NCBI RefSeq assembly: GCF_001442615.1
Contig: NZ_LMXN01000003.1
Location: forward strand, 186,001-250,000
Direction: 5' to 3'
Source of the DNA: Algoriphagus resistens
Lineage (GTDB): Bacteria; Bacteroidota; Bacteroidia; Cytophagales; Cyclobacteriaceae
DNA: 64,000 nucleotides
Shown: one piece after another, positions 1-9,645 of the stretch
Position numbering within the stretch: the stretch's first letter is position 1
Layout: every line of letters begins with the position of its first letter
The notes under the pieces: generated by a model
What the model was told of the DNA's origin: nothing
Databases searched by the model: none
What the model saw: only the letters and a program-made list of their open reading frames with translations
Made by a program: the position numbers and the translations under genes

Positions 1-1
1 G

Positions 2-157
2 TTTCTTCGTGTGCAAAAGTCCTTCATTGTACAACTCGGGCAGATAGATAGTTTCAATACCAAAGAAATAACACTCCGCTCAGGAGCCACAGTACAGGTA
101 GGAAGACAATACTATAATAGTTTCCTGGCGAAATTAAGTACCATTACAGAAAGTTAA
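2..157 (+). CDS. LytTR-type response regulator, C-terminal fragment cut by the window edge
   Basis: The reading frame is open from the left edge and ends at TAA 155-157. The visible 51 residues begin FLRVQKSFIVQLGQI and continue with VQVGRQYYNSFL, the C-terminal half of a LytTR DNA-binding domain (compare the family pattern F.RvHrSyiVNl..I and l.vg..Yr..f). LytTR proteins are usually receiver-domain transcription regulators paired with LytS/YehU-type sensor kinases. The upstream part, including any receiver domain, lies outside the window. A hairpin terminator follows directly. Confidence 0.75.
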   Translation, partial: FLRVQKSFIVQLGQIDSFNTKEITLRSGATVQVGRQYYNSFLAKLSTITES

Positions 158-165
158 ATACAAAA

Positions 166-189
166 AGGTGGGCTACTACCCACCTCTTT
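166..189 (+). terminator. Intrinsic terminator of the LytTR gene
   Basis: AGGTGGG (166-172) pairs perfectly with CCCACCT (179-185) across a 6-nt loop, followed by a short T-rich stretch. It lies 9 bp after the LytTR stop codon. Confidence 0.6.
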
Positions 190-256
190 CGATCAAACAA
201 TCAACCAAATCTACCCTTACGAGTACTAGTTATGGGAATTTCTCCCATTTAGCTTA

Positions 257-478
257 TTAAAGAACCGAGGTATCGGTTCTTAATTTTTTGAATTCGAATG
301 CTTTTTCAGCTTTTGAATTTGACGGCATGCCGGTATTGTAAGTTGGTTCAGTATATTCAATAAGGGCAGTTTGCCTAGCAAGATTTGTCTCAACTTTAGC
401 TTTCCAAACAATGGTAATTGCCATTACGAAGCCCAGTGCAGCACAAATGTTTTTTTGGGAAAATAGTGAAGTAATCAT
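257..478 (-). CDS. Small hypothetical protein with one membrane segment
   Basis: A 73-residue ORF with ATG start, convergent to the LytTR gene. Residues about 12-26 (CAALGFVMAITIVW) form one hydrophobic segment that could be a membrane anchor or uncleaved signal. The rest is polar and ends in a charged tail. I do not recognise the family. No strong ribosome-binding site is visible, which is common in this phylum. The last eight codons lie inside a perfect hairpin (260-281) that resembles a plus-strand terminator, which weakens the case for a real gene. Confidence 0.4.
   Translation of the reverse strand: MITSLFSQKNICAALGFVMAITIVWKAKVETNLARQTALIEYTEPTYNTGMPSNSKAEKAFEFKKLRTDTSVL
260..289 (+). 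terminator. Possible second intrinsic terminator
   Basis: AAGAACCGA (260-268) and TCGGTTCTT (273-281) form a 9-bp perfect stem with a GGTA loop, followed by TAATTTTTT on the plus strand. It would back up the terminator at 166-189, but it also overlaps the end of the small minus-strand ORF. Confidence 0.4.
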
Positions 479-748
479 GGCAGTAATACGTTGGTTTAAT
501 TTCTATATTGGCTATATGCCAAAAAGCGACCCAAAATCATAAGTATCTTGAAATCAAATAGTTAGCAATATTTTTGATTTATCATATGTACGCTTTTGAA
601 CACACCAAACCCAGAGGTGGACAATTATTCATCGCTTGATCGGTTACACTAAACGATGACGTTTTCAAAAAATACTTCACAGTTTATCCTTTTCGTACAG
701 AGCCTAATGGCGGATACTTCTGTGTCAGCTAGCCGATAAAGCAAAAGA

Positions 749-877
749 GGCTGTCCCAAAACCCATACATATCACATTGAGAGCCATCTGTCGGTTGGCA
801 AGGAACCGAAATGTGCTTAAGTTTTCCGATAGAAGATTTCGCTCCGCCTGACAGGAAAAGCGGATTATGAGACAGCC
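749..877. mobile_element. MITE-like 129-bp element with imperfect terminal inverted repeats
   Basis: The gap 479-899 holds no credible gene. Inside it, GGCTGTCCCAAAACCC (749-764) and the reverse complement of 862-877 (GGCTGTCTCATAATCC) match at 13 of 16 positions, giving inverted ends around a 97-bp core. The core holds a small hairpin, TCGGTT 791-796 with AACCGA 804-809. Ends of the form GGCTGTCTCATAA are familiar from several IS families, so this may be a non-autonomous derivative. No clear target-site duplication is visible. Confidence 0.45.
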
Positions 878-899
878 ATTTAACTACATATAGAGGGGC

Positions 900-2246
900 T
901 TACAGCAACTCATTCGCCAGATTTGCCAGCTCCGAGCGCTCACCTTTTTCCAGTTTGATATGCGCATAGAGCGGGTGATCTTTGACACGATCGATCAGGT
1001 AAGACAATCCGTTACTCTGAGAATCCAAATAAGGTGTATCGATTTGGAAAACATCCCCGGTGAAGATGATTTTGGTGTTTTCACCGGCCCTTGAGATGAT
1101 GGTCTTGATCTCATGTGGTGTAAGGTTCTGCGCTTCGTCTACGATAAAGAAGATATTGGAAAGTGAGCGTCCACGGATATAGGCCAATGGCTGAATCACC
1201 AGCTTTTCCTGATTTACCAACTCTGTGATTTTCTGAAACTCCTTATCCGTTTCCTTATATTGATTTTGGATGAATTTCAGATTATCCCAAAGCGGCTCCA
1301 TATAGGGATTAAGTTTGGATTTGATGTCCCCAGGAAGATATCCGATGTCCTTGTTACTCAAGGGCACAATGGGTCTAGCCAAGAAAATCTGCTTGTATTC
1401 TCTTCTTTGCTCCAGGGCACCCGCCAAAGCCAGCAAAGTCTTACCCGTACCAGCAACTCCCTGAATGGAAACCAAGCGGATATTTGGGTTGGTAATTGCG
1501 TGAAGAGCGAAAGTCTGCTCCGCATTTCTTGGCTTTACGTTATAGGCCAACTTTTTATCTACACGCTCAAGGATGCTTTCTTCAGAATTGTAATAGGCCA
1601 AAACTGAATTCTTATCACTTTTGAGTATGTAGTAAGCATTTGACTTTCTTTTCCTCGTACCCAAAACTGTCTTAGCCTCAATATAGCCCTGATCATAGAG
1701 CTTGTTTATATGCGATGGATCTATGTTGTCAAGGATATATTTTCCCGTATTTTCGAGCTCAACGATATTCTTGATTTTACCGGTCTCATAGTCTTCAGCA
1801 AGTAAATCAATTGATTTCGCCTTTAAGCGGAGATTAATATCTTTACTGACCAAGATTACTTTTCTTCCTTTTTCATGCTGTTTGAGGTAAAGCGCACAGT
1901 TGAGAATCTTGTGATCATTCTTCTCTTCGCCAAAAATCTCGTTGGCGTTGATCTGATTCTCGGGATTCATCAGTACCCTGAAGTTTCCCCTGGTCTTTCC
2001 ATTGAGCGGGGTCCACTCGTGGATCATATGATCCTGCGAGAGTTTATCCAGCAGTCGGATGAATTCACGGGCTTCAAAATTCTTGGTATCATTGCCTTTC
2101 TTGAATTGATCAAGTTCCTCCAGCACCGTGATCGGGATGACCACGTCGTGCTCGGCAAAATTCATTATGGAGTTGTGTGCATAAAGGATTACCGAAGTAT
2201 CCAGCACAAAGATTTTCCGATCTTTTTCGGACTTGGCTCTAGGCAT
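900..2246 (-). CDS. PhoH-family ATPase with N-terminal PIN ribonuclease domain (PhoH2-like)
   Basis: 448 residues. An N-terminal PIN domain (about 11-150) carries acidic residues typical of metal-dependent RNases: D16 in FVLDTSVIL, E43/E44, D111 and D136. A C-terminal PhoH ATPase domain (about 240-448) has Walker A GVAGTGKT at 263-270 and Walker B FFIVDEAQN at 366-374. PIN-PhoH proteins are described as RNA helicase/RNase enzymes, in some bacteria linked to toxin-antitoxin genes. No antitoxin-like partner is adjacent here. It is a single gene, with the repeat element downstream of its stop and the SNF2 gene upstream in the same orientation. Bacteroidota commonly carry this architecture as a housekeeping gene. 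Identification is by domain order and motifs and is secure at family level. Confidence 0.93.
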   Translation of the reverse strand: MPRAKSEKDRKIFVLDTSVILYAHNSIMNFAEHDVVIPITVLEELDQFKKGNDTKNFEAREFIRLLDKLSQDHMIHEWTPLNGKTRGNFRVLMNPENQINANEIFGEEKNDHKILNCALYLKQHEKGRKVILVSKDINLRLKAKSIDLLAEDYETGKIKNIVELENTGKYILDNIDPSHINKLYDQGYIEAKTVLGTRKRKSNAYYILKSDKNSVLAYYNSEESILERVDKKLAYNVKPRNAEQTFALHAITNPNIRLVSIQGVAGTGKTLLALAGALEQRREYKQIFLARPIVPLSNKDIGYLPGDIKSKLNPYMEPLWDNLKFIQNQYKETDKEFQKITELVNQEKLVIQPLAYIRGRSLSNIFFIVDEAQNLTPHEIKTIISRAGENTKIIFTGDVFQIDTPYLDSQSNGLSYLIDRVKDHPLYAHIKLEKGERSELANLANELL

Positions 2247-2374
2247 GCGCAGGTATTGTAGTGGTACTATATGATTTAATTTAGAAAAATATTCGGGCTA
2301 TTGACAAAGTTTCAATGAGAATTTATAGTTAATTAAATGTGATCCTTTCCTATATATTTGACTATCAAACCAAT

Positions 2375-2408
2375 AAAAAAAGGGCAGAATTTGCGATTCT
2401 ACCCTTTT
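2375..2408 (-). terminator. Intrinsic terminator of the SNF2 helicase gene
   Basis: On the minus strand the transcript would fold AAAAGGG with CCCTTTT (2378-2384 and 2402-2408) plus AGAAT with ATTCT (2386-2390 and 2396-2400), with one mismatch. A run of seven U follows (2375-2381). It lies 19 bp after the SNF2 stop. Confidence 0.8.
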
Positions 2409-2426
2409 GAGAAAAATAAGCGTTTT

Positions 2427-5366
2427 TTAGTCCAGCAATGCAGCAATATCTTCCTGATCAAGGCTCTTCATAAAGCTCTCTTCGGTACTGATCAATTCTC
2501 CGGCTAAGGCCAGCTTGCGGTCCTGGAGTGCCATGATTTTCTCCTCCACAGATCCTCGTGTGATGAACTTATAAATGATGACCTTGTTTTCCTGGCCGAT
2601 TCTATGTGCCCTATCTATTGCCTGTGCTTCCACAGCAGGATTCCACCATGGGTCAAGCAAAAACACATACCCTGCTCTGGTCAGATTCAGTCCTACTCCA
2701 CCCGCTTTTAGGGAAATCAGGAAGACTTTAATATCCTCGTTTTCCTGAAATTTCTCCACCTGAGCCTGACGGTCCTTAGTTGCACCATCAAGGTATGCAT
2801 AGGGAATCCCCTCTTTGTCCAGATAACTTTTTACGATTGCCAAATGCCTTACAAACTGGCTAAACACCAGCACTTTATGCCCCTCAGAAATAGTAGACTG
2901 TAGCATATAGGTCACATCTTCCAATTTGCCCGATTCACCTTCGTAGTCATCTCTGACCAGTTTCGGATGGTTGGCGATTTGACGAAGCTGGGTAAGGCCA
3001 CGTAATAAAGTGAACTGCTGATTATTTCTGCCTGTACTCTGGATATCAGAAATAATCTTTTCTCTATAATAGCTTTTCACCTCTTCATAAACTTCCTCTT
3101 GGGCAGAAGTCATAGTAGAATATTTCACGTTGGTGATTTTCTCAGGAAGGTCTGTGGCTACCTGCGATTTCAGCCTTCTTAGGATAAATGGCTTGATCAT
3201 CGCATGAAGCTTGGCGGATTTATCCAGATCGCCCTGTTTTTCTATTGGCAGCAAAAACTGCTTCTTGAATGTATTCTGATTCCCCAGCAATCCTGGATTG
3301 ATGAAGTTCATTTGAGACCAGAGATCCATTGTGCTATTTTCCACTGGGGTACCTGTCAGTATCAATTTTTGTTTGCTCTTCAGGTGATTTACAGCTGCCG
3401 CAATATTACTCCCAGGATTTTTGATGGCTTGGGATTCATCCAAAATAATATAATTGAAGTAGAATCCTTTTAGCACTTCTATGTCCAGTCTGGTAATTCC
3501 ATAGGAAGTCAATACCAAATCATATTCCCCAAATCTCCATGGGTCTTTGATACGTTGCGTTCCAGAATAAACTAGGATTTTCAATTCCGGAGTAAACTTC
3601 TTTGCCTCTAACTCCCAGTTATAAATCAGGGATGTAGGCATTACCAAAAGTGAAGTCAATCCAGGGTTTTCTTCCATCTCGTGGGCAAGCAAAGCAAGCG
3701 TTTGGACCGTTTTACCTAAGCCCATATCATCGGCAAGACATCCACCAAATTTAAACTCATTGAGGAATCTAAGCCAATTGTAGCCCGCGTGTTGGTAGGG
3801 ACGCAGAATTCCTTCAAAATTACTAGGCAGGGAATACTCTTCAATAGATTCAAAATCCCTAAGTCTCTCCAGTTTCCTGCTGAGCGTGACTTGGACGAGA
3901 TTCCCTTCTTCCATTTCCTTAGCCAACGCCAGATGATGTTTGCGCAGCACCATGGTATTCTCATCTCCACGGTCTTCCATGAAATTAAAAAGCTCAGCGT
4001 AATTCACAAACCAAGATGATGGAATCACGGCAATTTCCCCATTAGGCAATTCAAATTCAGCTTTCCCCTGAAGCAAAAGCTTCCGGAGCTTTGCAAAAGG
4101 CACAAGGTAAATCCCGAATTTGATCAGTGCTTTCACATCAAACCAATCGATATTTTCATTGACTTCTATGGAAATCTGTGCCTTGCCTATATTATAAACC
4201 TTTCCTTTGGCATTTGGCTTTTGTACAATTTTGATCTTCTCAATATCCAGAAAATCCTCGTTTTCACCGATCCACTCAAATGCCTCTGTCTTAGGCAGCG
4301 CATCTTTTCCTATTTTGAACTCCAAGCCTTTATCCCGGAGCATTTTCAAATACGCCTTTTCTTTTTGTGTACTGCGGATTGTCTTATAGAATGTATAGCT
4401 GTCATTTCCTTCTTCCAGCCTTACAGAAGCGCCGTGTTTTTCTGAACTTGGTGTCTGCACTGGAAAATCAATACTTCCGTACTTGAACCTAAGTTCGAAC
4501 ACTATTTTATCTTCCTCCAGTTTCTCCCCTTCCTCCCCAAAGAGATTTTTTCCTGATCCCCCCGGCAAATCACTGATATTTATAAATACTTCCGGTGTGC
4601 CACGCTCAATATTAATGTCAAAACCAACTGATTCTACGTCGAATTGGGAAATCAGATTGGCCATAAAGCCACGATAGTAACTAGGCTCAATGCGCTTGTC
4701 GATGACAATAAATTTTTTATTCAGAAATGCCTTAAGCTTCCTCCCGTCAATTCCTTTTTCAAAATGAAAGAGCTGGCCCTGGACGACCAGCCAGCCAGGC
4801 TCATTACTGATGAAATAGCCATTCTTGTATTGCCAGTCAAGCTTCTCTCCTTTGAATTTGATCGTAGGCCAGTAATGTGTATTTTCTTCATTTTTGTGAA
4901 AATGAAACAATACACTGGCCCGTTCCGCATTTACTATGATTTCTTTCCATACAGGATTACCGTCACTGCCCATCTCAAAAAGTCTCTTGCCGATCAGCAG
5001 AGGCATTATTTTGGAACGCTTTTTTTCGATTACTTCCTCAATGGCATCCTGTGTCTTTTTATCCTCAGTTTTAGGATCAAAAATTTTAGCCAGGTACTGC
5101 TTTGGACGTATATTTCCTCTTTTGATAAAAGGCTTTACTACGACTTCAGGATTCATTGAATCCATGATTTTTATCAAATCGTAATCTGTCTTGTCCAATC
5201 CTGAATCAAATTCGCCAGCATTTGCTGAACTGATATTTTGATAAGCCAGAGACAGTCTTCCTTGTGGGTCTATCTGTACTACAAAAGATTCAATTAAAAG
5301 CCCTAGGTATTCATGGCTATAAATAGAATAAACTATCTGAAAGGGTTTGTCAGAATCAACTATCAT
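2427..5366 (-). CDS. SNF2-family DEAD/DEAH-box helicase/ATPase
   Basis: 979 residues. The C-terminal half is a complete SNF2 motor. The first RecA lobe starts near LRPYQHAGYNWL (521-532) with Walker A DDMGLGKT (546-553), motif II DESQ (643-646) and motif III TGTPVEN (671-677). The second lobe ends with LDPWWNPAVEAQAIDRAHRIGQ-type motifs (about 904-925). The N-terminal ~500 residues are a poorly conserved region without a SWIM zinc motif that I can see. Bacterial SNF2 proteins remodel protein-DNA or RNA polymerase complexes, and the specific target cannot be told from sequence. Transcribed alone, with its own terminator. The 222-bp gap to lspA holds no gene. Confidence 0.93.
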   Translation of the reverse strand: MIVDSDKPFQIVYSIYSHEYLGLLIESFVVQIDPQGRLSLAYQNISSANAGEFDSGLDKTDYDLIKIMDSMNPEVVVKPFIKRGNIRPKQYLAKIFDPKTEDKKTQDAIEEVIEKKRSKIMPLLIGKRLFEMGSDGNPVWKEIIVNAERASVLFHFHKNEENTHYWPTIKFKGEKLDWQYKNGYFISNEPGWLVVQGQLFHFEKGIDGRKLKAFLNKKFIVIDKRIEPSYYRGFMANLISQFDVESVGFDINIERGTPEVFINISDLPGGSGKNLFGEEGEKLEEDKIVFELRFKYGSIDFPVQTPSSEKHGASVRLEEGNDSYTFYKTIRSTQKEKAYLKMLRDKGLEFKIGKDALPKTEAFEWIGENEDFLDIEKIKIVQKPNAKGKVYNIGKAQISIEVNENIDWFDVKALIKFGIYLVPFAKLRKLLLQGKAEFELPNGEIAVIPSSWFVNYAELFNFMEDRGDENTMVLRKHHLALAKEMEEGNLVQVTLSRKLERLRDFESIEEYSLPSNFEGILRPYQHAGYNWLRFLNEFKFGGCLADDMGLGKTVQTLALLAHEMEENPGLTSLLVMPTSLIYNWELEAKKFTPELKILVYSGTQRIKDPWRFGEYDLVLTSYGITRLDIEVLKGFYFNYIILDESQAIKNPGSNIAAAVNHLKSKQKLILTGTPVENSTMDLWSQMNFINPGLLGNQNTFKKQFLLPIEKQGDLDKSAKLHAMIKPFILRRLKSQVATDLPEKITNVKYSTMTSAQEEVYEEVKSYYREKIISDIQSTGRNNQQFTLLRGLTQLRQIANHPKLVRDDYEGESGKLEDVTYMLQSTISEGHKVLVFSQFVRHLAIVKSYLDKEGIPYAYLDGATKDRQAQVEKFQENEDIKVFLISLKAGGVGLNLTRAGYVFLLDPWWNPAVEAQAIDRAHRIGQENKVIIYKFITRGSVEEKIMALQDRKLALAGELISTEESFMKSLDQEDIAALLD

Positions 5367-5588
5367 ATAATTATCAAAGTGACAAAACTTCCATGTAGTT
5401 AGGGTTGAACAAAGGAAGCTAAGTCGGGGTTTAATATCCCAAAAAAGGGAAATGCAAGTTGAAAATTACAAAAAATACTGCTCAAATTCATGATTTGAGC
5501 CAATTTTCTGCCCGAAAAGATAAAAAGTCCCTAAAATCATCACTTTTGCTTCTAAAGACTTTTAATTCAGTCAATGGAGATGCTATTC

Positions 5589-6215
5589 CTAAATCTGATC
5601 TACTTCTTCTTTCTTTAAATGTTTGTTTTCCTCTCTTTTTTCTGGGAAAAACCTGCCTTGGAATATAAGAATCATTGCTACACCAATGAATATAGCCGCA
5701 TCGGCCACATTAAAAATCGGCCACAACGCAGTATAACTTCCTCCCCATATCGGTAGCCACCCCGGTAGATTGCCCTCCCAGATATCAAAGTAGAACATAT
5801 CGACTACCTGGCCGTGAAACCAAGGCGTAGAAGCATTATAGGGAGCATTATTTAACCAAACTCCATAGAATACAGAATCGACTAAATTGCCTATTGCTCC
5901 TCCCAAAATCATGGCTATACACACAATATATAGGGAGGGCTGCTTCTTTTCAATGATATGATATAAGTAATACCCTATCCCCACCATCGCCACCAAGCGA
6001 AAAGATGTCAGGAGTAATTTACCATATTCAGAACCCAACTCCATTCCAAATGCCATGCCCGGGTTGGTGGTATAATGCAGTTTGAACCAGTCTCCGAATA
6101 CTGGAATCTGCCCCGGAGAACCAAAGTCCATCTGAAAATGTACCAGCATTTTTACCGCCTGATCTATGAGGATCACCAATAAGGCAATGCCAAAATATTT
6201 GATGTATTTATTCAT
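5589..6215 (-). CDS. lspA: Lipoprotein signal peptidase (signal peptidase II)
   Basis: 208 residues with four predicted membrane helices. The two catalytic aspartates of the family are visible: D113 in GGAIGNLVDSVFYG and D172 in FNVADAAIFIG. The conserved D18 (LIDQAVK) and the NPGMAFG segment (51-57) are also present. The enzyme cleaves the signal peptide of diacylglyceryl-modified prolipoproteins in the inner membrane; this window alone encodes several substrates with lipobox cysteines. It lies 15 bp downstream of ileS on the same strand, the classic ileS-lspA linkage, so the two are probably co-transcribed. The C-terminal tail after the last helix is lysine/glutamate rich. Confidence 0.97.
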   Translation of the reverse strand: MNKYIKYFGIALLVILIDQAVKMLVHFQMDFGSPGQIPVFGDWFKLHYTTNPGMAFGMELGSEYGKLLLTSFRLVAMVGIGYYLYHIIEKKQPSLYIVCIAMILGGAIGNLVDSVFYGVWLNNAPYNASTPWFHGQVVDMFYFDIWEGNLPGWLPIWGGSYTALWPIFNVADAAIFIGVAMILIFQGRFFPEKREENKHLKKEEVDQI

Positions 6216-6230
6216 TATTTACTTTTTGCC

Positions 6231-9200
6231 TTAGGCTTTTTTCACCTGTACGGCTAGTTCAAAATCATCCATTTCCAGCATTGTTGCATCTTTGAGTTCA
6301 GAACCAAACAACAAATTTAACGCTTGGGTTTCAGTTTGGATATACTCACCAAACGATTTGATTGCATTTTTCACCAATTCATTTTCGTCAGCAATCTTAA
6401 TGTTAATCTTATCTTGCACTTCCAGTCCCATATCCTTACGCAGATTCTGGATACGGTTCACCAGATCTCTGGCAACTCCTTCCTGTTTCAATTCTTCAGA
6501 AAGAGTTACATCAAGCGCTACTGTTACTCCTTGATCCGAAGCCACAGACCAGCCGGGGATATCCTGGGAAGTGATCAACACTTCTTCCAAAAGCAACTCC
6601 AGACTTTCACCTTCCACCACAACTGGTATTTTACCTTCACGCTCTATTTCAGCGATTTCCGTTTGACTCCATTGATTAATCGCAGCAACAACGAACCTCA
6701 TTTTTGGCCCTAATTTTTTACCCAGAACGGGAAGATTCGGCTTCACACTCTTCACCAAGATGCCGGAAGCATCATCTATGAATTCAATATCCTTGATATT
6801 AACCTCAGATTTGATCAGCTCATCCAAATGCTCAATCTGTGCCTTGGTCTTTTCTTTTAAAATTGGGATCAGAATGCGCTGCAGAGGCTGCCGCACCTTC
6901 ATTTTTTCCTTCTTCCTCAGTGAGTGAACCAATGAGCTGATCGTCTGGGCAAGCTCCATACTTTCTTCCAGGTCTTTATTGATCAAGGCAGAATCTGCAG
7001 TAACCCAATCTGTCAAATGCACAGAAGCTTTGGCTTCAGCTCCCGATTCGGTCAGGTTCTGGTACAACCAATCCGCATAGAATGGTGCAAAAGATGACAT
7101 CAACTGGGTAAGTGTGAGCAAAGACTCATATAAAGTCTCATAAGCCGCTTGCTTATCCGCATTCATATCACCTCTCCAAAACCGTTTTCTCGCCAATCTC
7201 ACATACCAGTTGGAAAGCTGATCCACGGTGAAACTCATGATCGCACGGGTCGCCTTAGTAGCATCGTAATTATCCATCGCATCTTCCACCTCAGCAATCA
7301 ATGATTGCAGTTTGGAGATGATCCACTGATCCAATTCTGCTCTCTCTGACACAGGCACAGCCATTGACTTGTCATAGACAAATGCATCCAGATTTGCATA
7401 CAGCGCGAAGAAGTTATACGTATTCTGAAGTGTGCCAAAGAAGCGTCGCTGCACCTCTGTCACACCATCCAGATTGAATTTCAGGTTATCCCAAGGATTG
7501 GCGTTGCTCAGCATGTACCAGCGCACTGCATCCGGACCATATTCTTTCAGTGTTTTGAAAGGATCCACTGCATTGCCCAGTCGCTTGGACATTTTATTGC
7601 CGTTTTTATCGAGTACAAGTCCGTTTGCTATTACGTTTTTGAAAGCCACGCTATCAAACAACATCACCGCAATTGCATGAAGCGTAAAGAACCAGCCACG
7701 AGTCTGATCCACACCTTCGGCGATGTAGTCAGCAGGATAGTTTGCTTTGAAAATATCCTCATTTTCAAACGGGTAATGCCACTGGGCATAGGGCATGGCT
7801 CCGGAGTCAAACCACACATCTATCAGATCCGGTTCGCGGAACATCTTTTCTCCTTTGGCAGACACTAAAGTCACGTCATCCACATAGGGACGGTGAAGAT
7901 CTATTTCCTTGCCTTCGTAGGGAGATTTCTGCATAAATCCTGCTGCAATTGACTCTTCAATCGCCTTTTCAAGTTCAGCTATCGATCCTATGCAACGTTC
8001 CTCCGTTCCATCTTCAGTTCTCCAGATCGGAAGTGGTGTACCCCAGAAACGTGAGCGGCTCAGGTTCCAATCCACAAGATTTTCCAGCCAGTTTCCAAAA
8101 CGGCCAGTACCTGTAGCTTCAGGCTTCCAGTTGATCGTCTTGTTCAGTTCTACCAATCGGTCCTTATAAGCTGTAGTCTTGATAAACCAACTATCCATAG
8201 GATAGTAAAGCACAGGCTTGTCAGTTCTCCAGCAGTGTGGATAGCTGTGCTCATACTTTTCTACTTTGAAAGCCTTGTTTTCATTTTTCAGGATGATGGA
8301 AATGATCACGTCGGTGTTTTTATAGTCCGCCGCACTTTCATCATCTTCAGTGTAGTTTTTCACATAGAAATCATCCACGCCATAGGATTTATGTGCCGTG
8401 ATGTCATGTTCAGCTACTTTCCGTACCAGATACTCCCCCACCATAGTGATGAATTTACCCTGCTTATCCACAATAGGAATATCCTTGCCCTGCTCATCTT
8501 TTACGAAGACCCCTGGTACATTATTCTGTGCCAGCGTTCTAAAGTCATCCGCACCAAAAGCTTTGGCAAGATGCACGATTCCCGTACCATCTTCAGTGGT
8601 AACATAATCTCCTGAGACAACCGTAAATGCCGGATGCGGAAGCGCCAAACCAGCTATTGGAAACAGTTGCTCATATTCCCAGCCTAGCATATCTTTTCCT
8701 TTGAATTCTTCGATTACTTCGAAAGGAATCAGTTTATCCCCGTCTTTGTACTCTTCCAATTCCAGCTCCGCAGCTTTAGGGTTCAGGTAGGCATTCATTC
8801 TGGCTTTCGCCAAAATCACTGTACAGGCATTGTAAGTATATGGATTGAAAGTCTTCACTTTCACATAATCCAAGTTCTCCCCGATTGCCAAAGCCGAGTT
8901 GGCTGGCAAAGTCCAAGGTGTAGTCGTCCATGCTAGAATGTAGGTGTTTTCCTGTCCTTTCACTTTGAATTGCGCAGTAATGGAAGTGTCCTTTACATCC
9001 TTGTAAGTTCCCGGCTGATTGAGCTCATGTGAACTCAAGCCTGTACCTGCAGCAGGAGAATACGGTTGGATAGTATAGCCTTTGTAAAGCAGGTTTTTCT
9101 CATAAAGTCTCTTCAGTAAGCTCCAAAGTGACTCAATATATTTCGGATCAAAGGTGATATAAGGATCATCCAGATCCACCCAGTAGCCTATTTTCTCAGT

Positions 9201-9605
9201 CATTTCATCCCATTCATCCTTGAATCGCATGACCGTCTCCCGGCACCTTTTATTATAGTCTTCTACAGAGATTGTCTTCCCGATATCTTCTTTGGTGATG
9301 CCCAGCTCTTTTTCGACTTGAAGTTCCACGGGCAATCCGTGTGTATCCCAACCGCCTTTTCGCTTCACCTGAAAACCCTGAAGCGTTTTGTACCGACAGA
9401 AAACATCCTTTATCGCACGCGCCATTACGTGATGAATTCCCGGAGTACCATTTGCTGAAGGCGGACCTTCGAAAAAAGTAAATGTCTCCGCACCATCACG
9501 GTTCGCTACTGATTGCTCGAAAATCTGGTTTTCTTTCCAGTACTTCAATACAGATTCCCCGATCTCGGGATAATCCATTTGTTTAAATTCCTGATATGTC
9601 TTCAC
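6231..9605 (-). CDS. ileS: Isoleucyl-tRNA synthetase
   Basis: 1124 residues, the longer IleRS type found in many Bacteroidota. The class I catalytic domain is split by the large editing insertion. The HIGH-like motif reads GTPGIHH rather than HIGH/HYGH, near residues 53-59. The KMSKR loop is intact (NGNKMSKRLGN). WDTHGLPVE and the DVWFDSG segments are present, followed by the anticodon-binding domain and a long C-terminal extension. The start is GTG at 9603-9605, preceded by AAAGGA 7 bp upstream; the next in-frame ATG would remove nine residues. First gene of the ileS-lspA unit. No T-box leader is seen, as expected for this phylum. Confidence 0.97.
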   Translation of the reverse strand: MKTYQEFKQMDYPEIGESVLKYWKENQIFEQSVANRDGAETFTFFEGPPSANGTPGIHHVMARAIKDVFCRYKTLQGFQVKRKGGWDTHGLPVELQVEKELGITKEDIGKTISVEDYNKRCRETVMRFKDEWDEMTEKIGYWVDLDDPYITFDPKYIESLWSLLKRLYEKNLLYKGYTIQPYSPAAGTGLSSHELNQPGTYKDVKDTSITAQFKVKGQENTYILAWTTTPWTLPANSALAIGENLDYVKVKTFNPYTYNACTVILAKARMNAYLNPKAAELELEEYKDGDKLIPFEVIEEFKGKDMLGWEYEQLFPIAGLALPHPAFTVVSGDYVTTEDGTGIVHLAKAFGADDFRTLAQNNVPGVFVKDEQGKDIPIVDKQGKFITMVGEYLVRKVAEHDITAHKSYGVDDFYVKNYTEDDESAADYKNTDVIISIILKNENKAFKVEKYEHSYPHCWRTDKPVLYYPMDSWFIKTTAYKDRLVELNKTINWKPEATGTGRFGNWLENLVDWNLSRSRFWGTPLPIWRTEDGTEERCIGSIAELEKAIEESIAAGFMQKSPYEGKEIDLHRPYVDDVTLVSAKGEKMFREPDLIDVWFDSGAMPYAQWHYPFENEDIFKANYPADYIAEGVDQTRGWFFTLHAIAVMLFDSVAFKNVIANGLVLDKNGNKMSKRLGNAVDPFKTLKEYGPDAVRWYMLSNANPWDNLKFNLDGVTEVQRRFFGTLQNTYNFFALYANLDAFVYDKSMAVPVSERAELDQWIISKLQSLIAEVEDAMDNYDATKATRAIMSFTVDQLSNWYVRLARKRFWRGDMNADKQAAYETLYESLLTLTQLMSSFAPFYADWLYQNLTESGAEAKASVHLTDWVTADSALINKDLEESMELAQTISSLVHSLRKKEKMKVRQPLQRILIPILKEKTKAQIEHLDELIKSEVNIKDIEFIDDASGILVKSVKPNLPVLGKKLGPKMRFVVAAINQWSQTEIAEIEREGKIPVVVEGESLELLLEEVLITSQDIPGWSVASDQGVTVALDVTLSEELKQEGVARDLVNRIQNLRKDMGLEVQDKINIKIADENELVKNAIKSFGEYIQTETQALNLLFGSELKDATMLEMDDFELAVQVKKA

Positions 9606-9645
9606 TGTATCCTTTCTTAAGGCAAGTAGGTGATAATTTATTTTT

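Noticed and set aside
1260-1607. Plus-strand ORFs of 115 and 128 aa inside the PhoH gene (1260-1607, 1875-2261)
   Set aside because: Antisense shadows of a strongly conserved gene; no family pattern and no start signals.
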